Shown here one piece after another: positions 4,350-8,769 of a DNA stretch of 8,769 nucleotides. Each line of letters opens with the position of its first letter. Position 1 is the stretch's first letter. The translations under genes and the position numbers were made by a program. The DNA is from an uncultured Litorilinea sp. (GTDB lineage: Bacteria; Chloroflexota; Anaerolineae; Caldilineales; Caldilineaceae), in contig CAMPHP010000088.1 in NCBI GenBank assembly GCA_946885925.1, forward strand, positions 1 to 8,769, written 5' to 3'. The notes under the pieces were generated by a model, which saw only the letters and a list, made by a program, of their open reading frames with translations, did no database searches and was not told the origin of the DNA.

Positions 4350-6383
4350 TTATTCAGTAACTTCAATCGAACCGACCATTCCCAGGTTTTCATGGGGGAT
4401 GCAGTAGAGATAGTAAGAGCCAACTTCATCAAAAGTCCAGACAATCTCGGCTGGCTCGCCTCCTGCAAAAACATCCAAGTTGAAGAGGATATTCTGCTTT
4501 GTTTCGTCAGTGGCGACTGTGAATGTGTGATAAATGTCCGGACTTGTCACCACAAAGCGAATGGTCTCCCCGCGTCGAACCACTATCGGTTCTGCTGTGC
4601 CGGGTACAAAATCCATCGAACGGGCAATTACCTCGATCACCCGCTCTTGGCCTGTAGCTCCGGTTCCGGTCATTTCCCCTGTACCAGTTACTTCTCCTGT
4701 ACCAGTTACTGCTCCTGTGCCGGTTACTGCGTCAGTACCGGTCATTCCTCCGGTACCAGTGATCGCGCCAGTGCCGGTCATTTCTCCGGTTTCGGTCATT
4801 TCGCCCGTACCGGTCATCCCTTCGGTGCCAGTTACTGCTCCTGTACCAGTCATTCCTCCTGTGCCGGTTATTGCTCCCGTGTCGGTCATTCCTTCGGTGC
4901 TAGTAATATCAAGGGTGCCGGTGATCTCCGTTGATGGAGGCTGCTCGCCTCCTGTAACAGGGGCCGTTTCCGGTGTCACTGCGCCTTCGGGAACTTGATC
5001 CGATGCAACAACCTGCCATACCGTACCACCCAGACTTTCGAGTGGGTCATAGTCGCGCCCATAGGTGCAGGTACAAGCAGTTAGATAGAGTTCTCCCGCT
5101 TCATCTTCACCGGAGCCTGTGACGAGTAAATCCGTATCCAATAGTTCGGCCAAATTCCATTGATCGCCTTCGTCGCGCGCCAGCCCCCAGATCTTGCCGG
5201 AGCAGTAGTCAGAGGTAAAGTAGATGCCATTCAGACTCGTAGACTCTGTGCCGCGATAGACGCCAATGCCCGTAATTGAGCAACTTCCGTCGCTGTGGTT
5301 ATATTCTGCAACTGGTAACACCCCAAAGTCGTTGCACGCTTCGCCTTCTTTGGCTAAATAGCAATGAGCACTCTCGAGGATCGGCCAGCCGTAATTTCTG
5401 CCGCCTGCACTCCCTGCTGGTTGGAAGTTGATCTCTTCCCAATTATTTTGGCCGACGTCGGCAATGTAAAGATCACCTGTCTCTCGGTCAAAGCTGAATT
5501 GCCAAGGATTGCGTAACCCATAGGCCCAGATTTCAGGGCGAGCCGCTGGTGTATAACTACCATCTTGTGCAGCAATATTTGCTTCGGGTGAGTAGAGTAC
5601 CTGGCCCCGGAAGGGGCTGTCGCCGGGAATGTTGTACATCTGGGGGGACCAACTACCACTTGGTTCGCCCGTTGCCGGCTCACCACCTGCGGCTGCCTCA
5701 GTATCTACATCGAGACGCAGGATCTTACCTAGCAAGTTATTTATATTTTGGGCGTTGCGATAGGGATCACCTGCAAGACCGCCATCACCCAGCGCGAGAT
5801 AGAGAAAACCATCGGGTCCGAAACGGAGTGTGCCACCATTATGATTAACATATGGCTGGTCTTCTGTCAGAAGTACACGGGCGCTCTCTGGGTCGGCTAC
5901 ATTTGGATCGTCGGCTGACACTCGAAACTCAACCAAAAACGAGTCGCCATTGGTCCTGTAGTCGTTGTAGTAGACAAAGAATCGGCCATTGTTTGCATAG
6001 TCTGGATGAAAGGCCAGTCCTAGCAGACCCTGTTCTAAGTAATCTACTTTGACGACTTCGCTAATATCGAGGAAAGGCTGCTCAAGCAGTTGTCCCCCTT
6101 CAATGATGCGAATACGACCGACACGCTCTACAACAAAAACGCGTCCACTTCCATCGGACGGGGCGGCTATATTCACGGGGTCGGCTAAGCCACTCGCCAC
6201 TTGCACCAACTGGATCGATGGGTTGCCAGGCAATGTGCCACCTGGGCGAGCCACCGTGCCTGCACCTGGCGCATCGGGCAACTCTTGCTGTGCTACCGAT
6301 GTGCCAACTAGCCCAAATAAGCTCGAAAACGCAATGGTTATTGCCATACCCAGCGAGAATAGCAAGCGATAGCTGCGAGTCAT
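4350..6383 (-). CDS. PQQ-dependent sugar (aldose) dehydrogenase fused to a cupredoxin domain
   Basis: An exported 677-residue fusion. Signal peptide: residues 1-31, cleavage near SVAQQ. Residues about 55-460 form the six-bladed propeller of the soluble glucose/sorbosone dehydrogenase (GSDH, YliI-like) family: NHNGGTLRFGPDGFLYLALGDGG (180-202 region) carries the probable catalytic base His181, GLRNPW gives the PQQ-contacting Arg291-Asn292, then DLYIADVGQNNWEEIN (304-319) and NYGWP (330-334). Six cysteines (341, 350, 368, 394, 437, 439) fit disulphides of an exported protein. Residues 487-576 are fifteen hexapeptide repeats, probably a flexible tether. Residues about 582-677 are a plastocyanin-like cupredoxin with all four type-1 copper ligands: His619, Cys661, His664, Met669 (CIPHENLGM, C-x2-H-x4-M). 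Known: GSDH enzymes oxidise aldoses with PQQ and pass electrons to an acceptor. Inferred: the tethered copper domain is that acceptor. The substrate is not predictable. AAGGAAAG stands before the ATG. The protein may stay near the cell surface, but no anchor is visible. Confidence 0.93.
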   Translation of the reverse strand: MTRSYRLLFSLGMAITIAFSSLFGLVGTSVAQQELPDAPGAGTVARPGGTLPGNPSIQLVQVASGLADPVNIAAPSDGSGRVFVVERVGRIRIIEGGQLLEQPFLDISEVVKVDYLEQGLLGLAFHPDYANNGRFFVYYNDYRTNGDSFLVEFRVSADDPNVADPESARVLLTEDQPYVNHNGGTLRFGPDGFLYLALGDGGLAGDPYRNAQNINNLLGKILRLDVDTEAAAGGEPATGEPSGSWSPQMYNIPGDSPFRGQVLYSPEANIAAQDGSYTPAARPEIWAYGLRNPWQFSFDRETGDLYIADVGQNNWEEINFQPAGSAGGRNYGWPILESAHCYLAKEGEACNDFGVLPVAEYNHSDGSCSITGIGVYRGTESTSLNGIYFTSDYCSGKIWGLARDEGDQWNLAELLDTDLLVTGSGEDEAGELYLTACTCTYGRDYDPLESLGGTVWQVVASDQVPEGAVTPETAPVTGGEQPPSTEITGTLDITSTEGMTDTGAITGTGGMTGTGAVTGTEGMTGTGEMTETGEMTGTGAITGTGGMTGTDAVTGTGAVTGTGEVTGTGEMTGTGATGQERVIEVIARSMDFVPGTAEPIVVRRGETIRFVVTSPDIYHTFTVATDETKQNILFNLDVFAGGEPAEIVWTFDEVGSYYLYCIPHENLGMVGSIEVTE
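4656..4925 (-). repeat. Fifteen 18-bp tandem repeats encoding [MVI]TGTG[AEG] hexapeptides
   Basis: The 270 bp code for exactly 15 six-residue units between the dehydrogenase and copper domains (residues 487-576), such as MTGTGA, VTGTGE and ITGTGG. Units near the dehydrogenase are the most diverged (ITGTLD, ITSTEG, MTDTGA); those next to the copper domain are near-perfect. The gradient suggests recent expansion at the copper-domain end. The Thr-rich sequence could be O-glycosylated. Confidence 0.95.
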
Positions 6384-6389
6384 TGGTCT

Positions 6390-6441
6390 TTCCTTTTCTC
6401 TATTCGGGTTCTCTGTTCGGGTTCTTTACTCGGGTAACGAT
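6390..6441 (-). repeat. Four degenerate 13-bp tandem units in the dehydrogenase leader
   Basis: On the plus strand TTCGGGTTCTCTG (6403-6415) and TTCGGGTTCTTTA (6416-6428) match at 11 of 13 positions; CTCGGGTAACGAT (6429-6441) and TTCCTTTTCTCTA (6390-6402) keep the same register but are more diverged. The last of these contains, on the minus strand, the ribosome binding site of the dehydrogenase. In the mRNA the core reads AGAACCCGAA. Confidence 0.65.
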
Positions 6442-6520
6442 CTCCTCTTCGATTGCTGGTGTAGAGGCAAATTTGGAACAATAAGTTTCTGCTCCCCAGG
6501 CACTATGGAAGTCAGAAGCA

Positions 6521-6567
6521 ATGCCACAAAACATCTCCGCGCTTTAGGCTACCTAAATCTGTGGCAT
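6521..6567. other. Nested inverted repeats upstream of the dehydrogenase gene
   Basis: An outer pair ATGCCACA (6521-6528) and TGTGGCAT (6560-6567), perfect over 8 bp, encloses an inner pair TTTAGG (6543-6548) and CCTAAA (6552-6557) with a 3-base loop. The element lies about 140-185 bp upstream of the dehydrogenase start. It could be an operator, a structured leader, or a small terminator for transcription entering the region. Confidence 0.4.
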
Positions 6568-6837
6568 AACAAAAAGGTGGTGAACTAGAAGCCGGGGGGT
6601 CCTGCGTCTGGCATTTCTATCAAGCATTTGCCCGTACACCTCTGTAATCTTACCGCCAGCGGAAGTGTGGTTACATATATCAATGTAGAGAGGCAAGGTA
6701 CAACCAAGTAAGAGATGCAACGTATGATCTGCATTGGGAGGGCATAAATTCACTTTGACTCAAGAGCCGCATACGTGTAGATTAATGGCAGCTGAACCCC
6801 TGCATTATTCTCATAACGATCGTATCCTCAATATCTA

Positions 6838-6885
6838 TACTTGCGTTCTATCTATAACAGTTTGTATGGATAGAACTACTTGCGT
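6838..6885. promoter_or_regulatory. Palindrome flanked by 9-bp direct repeats upstream of the kinase gene
   Basis: TACTTGCGT occurs at 6838-6846 and again at 6877-6885, 39 bp apart. Between and partly overlapping the first copy lies the perfect inverted pair GTTCTATC (6845-6852) and GATAGAAC (6869-6876). The element ends about 110 bp before the kinase start, a plausible place for regulator binding. No matching known operator is recognised. Confidence 0.35.
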
Positions 6886-6994
6886 CTTTTGCAGTGCCCC
6901 CTTAAAGTCGCTTGCTGTACAAAAGCTCTCGTACTGGGGCGTAAACTAGATAGTGCGCGAGTGGGATTTCTGTGTTGTGAGGACAGGTGTAATT

Positions 6995-8769
6995 GTGTGG
7001 TTGAGAGCGTTGAAACCCCTAACATTTAGTGAGCGCAAGCTGATCAGTTGGCATGGCCTATTTGCAATCGTGTTTGCTCTTATTATGGGGGTAGACCTCG
7101 TATACCTCATTGCGCGTATTGCTTTGCCTTCTGCCTGGCGTTCTGTCCCAGATTCCTTTTTGACTATGGCTCCCTACATTCAATCGCTGGATTTTCTCTT
7201 TGGTCTTAGCCTTTTGCTCGCTTGCCTCCTGTTGTTTGTCATTACACAGCGGGGCTGGGCAGTATTGAACGATAGATACCAACAACTCAGTCAGGAGGCC
7301 GCCGAATACAAGCGTGAAGTGATACGGTTGCGTGACCTTGAAGATCTCTACCGGCGAGCGATTGCCGCTGCTGGTGCTGTGCCTTATCAAAAAGATGATA
7401 TTTCATGGACGTACACCTTTATGGGAGAAGGGATTGAGCAACTCACTGGCTACTCGGCACAAGTGATGACACCCGATCTTTGGGATAGTTTGACTCAAGA
7501 GGATTACTTTCGCGGAGTCCTGGCAGGTCTCACATTTGAGGAGGCATATGCGCGCGTCAAGAGCGGTGAGATTGATGTCTGGATAGAGGATTGTCGGCTC
7601 CTGACGCGAACGGGTGAGGAACGTTGGATTACAGATACAACGGTGGAGATTCGAGACGAACAAGGAGCTTCGATTGGTTCGATTGGTCTTTTACAGGATA
7701 TTACCGAGCGCAAGCGCGCCGAAGTAGAGTTGGTAGAGGCCAAAGAAGCGGCTGAGGCTGCGGCGCGTTCCAAAGCTGAGTTTTTGGCGAATATGAGCCA
7801 TGAAATTCGCACGCCACTGAATGCCATCATCGGCATGACTACCCTCCTCTTGGATACGCCGCTCGCCGCCGAACAACGTGATTTCACCGACACGATACGC
7901 GCCAGCAGCAATAGCTTGCTCACGCTGATTAATGATGTCCTCGATTTTTCTAAGATCGAATCTGGCAAACTCGATTTGGAGATGGCTCCTTTTCATCTAA
8001 TCTCCTGCCTTGAAGAAACCCTGGACCTTTTTGCTGTCCAGGCCTATCAGAAGGGGTTGGAACTGGTCTACGCCGTTGCTCCCCACACGCCTACAACCAT
8101 CATGGGAGATTCAAACCGCCTGCGCCAGATTCTGACCAACTTGGTGAGTAACGCGATTAAGTTCACGCATACGGGTGAGGTAGAAGTAACAATTGACAGC
8201 CAACTAGATAATGGCTATCACAGGCTCCATTTTGCTGTGCGCGACACAGGCATCGGAATTTCCGAGAAAGATACGGCACAATTGTTCAAGTCTTTCTCTC
8301 AAGTGGATGCCTCGACCACTCGGCGCTATGGAGGAACCGGGCTTGGTTTGGCAATCAGCCGTCGCTTGAGCGAGTTGATGGGCGGAGAGATGTGGATGGA
8401 GAGTGAGTCTGGTAAAGGCTCAACCTTTCACTTCACCCTCCAAACTCCGGCTATCCCGCAACAACCCTTATTTGATGCCAATGTTCCTGCCGAACTAGCT
8501 GGCAAACGCGTCTTGGTGGTGGATGACCATCCGAGCAGTTTGAACTCACTCGTGCATCTCTTGTGTGCATGGGGACTGGTGGCTGTTGCCGCAGATTCCG
8601 GAGCCGCTGCATTGCAGCACCTTGATGCTGGTGAAGAGTTTGACATCGTCTTGTTGGACCGGCAGATGCCCCAGATGAATGGGCTGACGTTGGCGGCTCA
8701 ACTACGTAAGCATAGCGCAGGAGCCAATCTCCCTTTGGTGCTGCTTTCACCACTTAGAAATCTTACAAC
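6995..8769 (+). CDS. Membrane-bound hybrid histidine kinase with PAS domain (3' end cut by window edge)
   Basis: A two-component sensor, 591 residues visible. From GTG 6995: TM helices at about 18-42 and 62-84 with a loop of roughly 20 residues, too short for a folded external sensor; coiled linker 88-115; a PAS domain with PAC (about 118-235, WTYTFMGEGIEQLTGYS ... GSIGLLQDITERKRAE); a helical linker; HisKA with FLANMSHEIRTPLNAI and phospho-acceptor His269; HATPase_c with N-box Asn386 (NLVSNAIKF), DTGIG at 417-421 and GGTGLGLAIS from 446; then a receiver from about 504 with the acidic pair Asp510-Asp511 and phospho-acceptor Asp555 (LLDRQMP). The receiver's later Thr/Ser and Lys region is cut. 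All catalytic residues seen are intact. Start: an in-frame TAG at 6947-6949 limits it; GTG 6995 has GAGGA 11 and AGG 7 bases upstream. GTG 6977 or TTG 7001 are alternatives. More receivers or an Hpt domain may follow. The stimulus is unknown; the PAS domain suggests an internal cue. Confidence 0.93.
   Translation, partial: MWLRALKPLTFSERKLISWHGLFAIVFALIMGVDLVYLIARIALPSAWRSVPDSFLTMAPYIQSLDFLFGLSLLLACLLLFVITQRGWAVLNDRYQQLSQEAAEYKREVIRLRDLEDLYRRAIAAAGAVPYQKDDISWTYTFMGEGIEQLTGYSAQVMTPDLWDSLTQEDYFRGVLAGLTFEEAYARVKSGEIDVWIEDCRLLTRTGEERWITDTTVEIRDEQGASIGSIGLLQDITERKRAEVELVEAKEAAEAAARSKAEFLANMSHEIRTPLNAIIGMTTLLLDTPLAAEQRDFTDTIRASSNSLLTLINDVLDFSKIESGKLDLEMAPFHLISCLEETLDLFAVQAYQKGLELVYAVAPHTPTTIMGDSNRLRQILTNLVSNAIKFTHTGEVEVTIDSQLDNGYHRLHFAVRDTGIGISEKDTAQLFKSFSQVDASTTRRYGGTGLGLAISRRLSELMGGEMWMESESGKGSTFHFTLQTPAIPQQPLFDANVPAELAGKRVLVVDDHPSSLNSLVHLLCAWGLVAVAADSGAAALQHLDAGEEFDIVLLDRQMPQMNGLTLAAQLRKHSAGANLPLVLLSPLRNLT

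Larger units (their letters stand above)
6384..6994. other. 611-bp intergenic region between divergent dehydrogenase and kinase genes
   Basis: No convincing gene on either strand: the open frames here are short, have no ribosome site and code for peptides with scattered Cys/His and no recognisable pattern. The region should hold the promoters for both flanking genes. What can be seen is a 13-bp period repeat next to the dehydrogenase start (6390-6441), nested inverted repeats (6521-6567), and a palindrome flanked by direct repeats (6838-6885), each listed separately. No clear -35/-10 pair was found. Confidence 0.6.

Noticed and set aside
4344..4998. Long plus-strand open frames (up to 196 codons) opposite the dehydrogenase C-terminus
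   Set aside because: They are open only because the antisense of the 18-bp repeats lacks stops; the products are Pro/Val or Ser/Cys/Gly repeats mirroring the linker, and the minus frame has clear domains.
6553..6753. Minus-strand frame of 66 codons in the intergenic region
   Set aside because: No ribosome site, odd composition (Cys/His/Arg clusters), no recognised family, and it overlaps the inverted-repeat region.
6734..6949. Plus-strand frame of 71 codons with several cysteines ahead of the kinase
   Set aside because: It begins with TTG inside other sequence, its Cys spacing does not match a zinc-binding pattern, and it runs over the palindrome/direct-repeat element.
6384..6994. Riboswitch or small RNA in the long intergenic region
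   Set aside because: No conserved riboswitch core (cobalamin, TPP, glycine or similar) could be recognised by eye; only generic inverted repeats are supported.
7504..7996. Minus-strand frames of 154 and 101 codons opposite the histidine kinase
   Set aside because: They lie antisense to the PAS and HisKA domains whose motifs are intact on the plus strand; the products are Ser/Arg-rich shadows.

Overview
The window looks like a chromosomal stretch from a free-living bacterium, most likely a member of the Chloroflexota (Caldilinea/Anaerolineae-like). That placement is inferred from the style of the exported proteins and not from any marker gene: a secreted beta-helix protein with an 'NYQGYLTDSGGNP' type N-terminal module, a small secreted Gly/Asp-rich protein with a hydrophobic-Leu-Pro tail, and Thr-Gly-rich repeat linkers. 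Base composition is balanced. I see no rRNA, tRNA, CRISPR array, transposase or phage gene.

Layout. (1) Positions 1-1638, minus strand, read right to left: a phosphotransferase of the APH/choline-kinase fold (628-1638), a previously easy-to-miss 56-residue charged protein with a GTG start (399-569), and the first 120 residues of a SelA-like PLP enzyme that runs off the left edge (1-360). The spacing (58 and 38 bp) allows one transcript, but a 9-bp inverted repeat sits at the end of the phosphotransferase gene. (2) Positions 1832-3577, plus strand: two exported proteins 18 bp apart, a secreted right-handed beta-helix protein and a 125-residue Gly/Asp-rich surface protein. They share a downstream hairpin (15-bp perfect stem, 3605-3643) with the convergent gene on the other side. 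(3) Positions 3683-6383, minus strand: a PQQ-dependent sugar (aldose) dehydrogenase whose C-terminus carries fifteen hexapeptide repeats and then a plastocyanin-like copper domain, followed by a hairpin and a cytoplasmic YceI-family protein. (4) Positions 6384-6994: a 611-bp intergenic region without a convincing gene, containing several inverted and direct repeats. (5) Positions 6995-8769, plus strand: a membrane-bound hybrid histidine kinase (two TM segments, PAS/PAC, HisKA, HATPase_c, start of a receiver), cut by the right edge.

How the parts may work together. The best-supported functional story is within one protein: the dehydrogenase domain would oxidise a sugar or other alcohol/aldehyde outside the membrane, and the tethered type-1 copper domain would take the electrons onward. 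The hybrid kinase is divergent from it and shares its upstream region, but nothing in the sequence proves a regulatory link. The two exported proteins are probably cell-surface components of unknown role. Four starts were set by Shine-Dalgarno position instead of by the longest reading frame (phosphotransferase, beta-helix protein, YceI, kinase).
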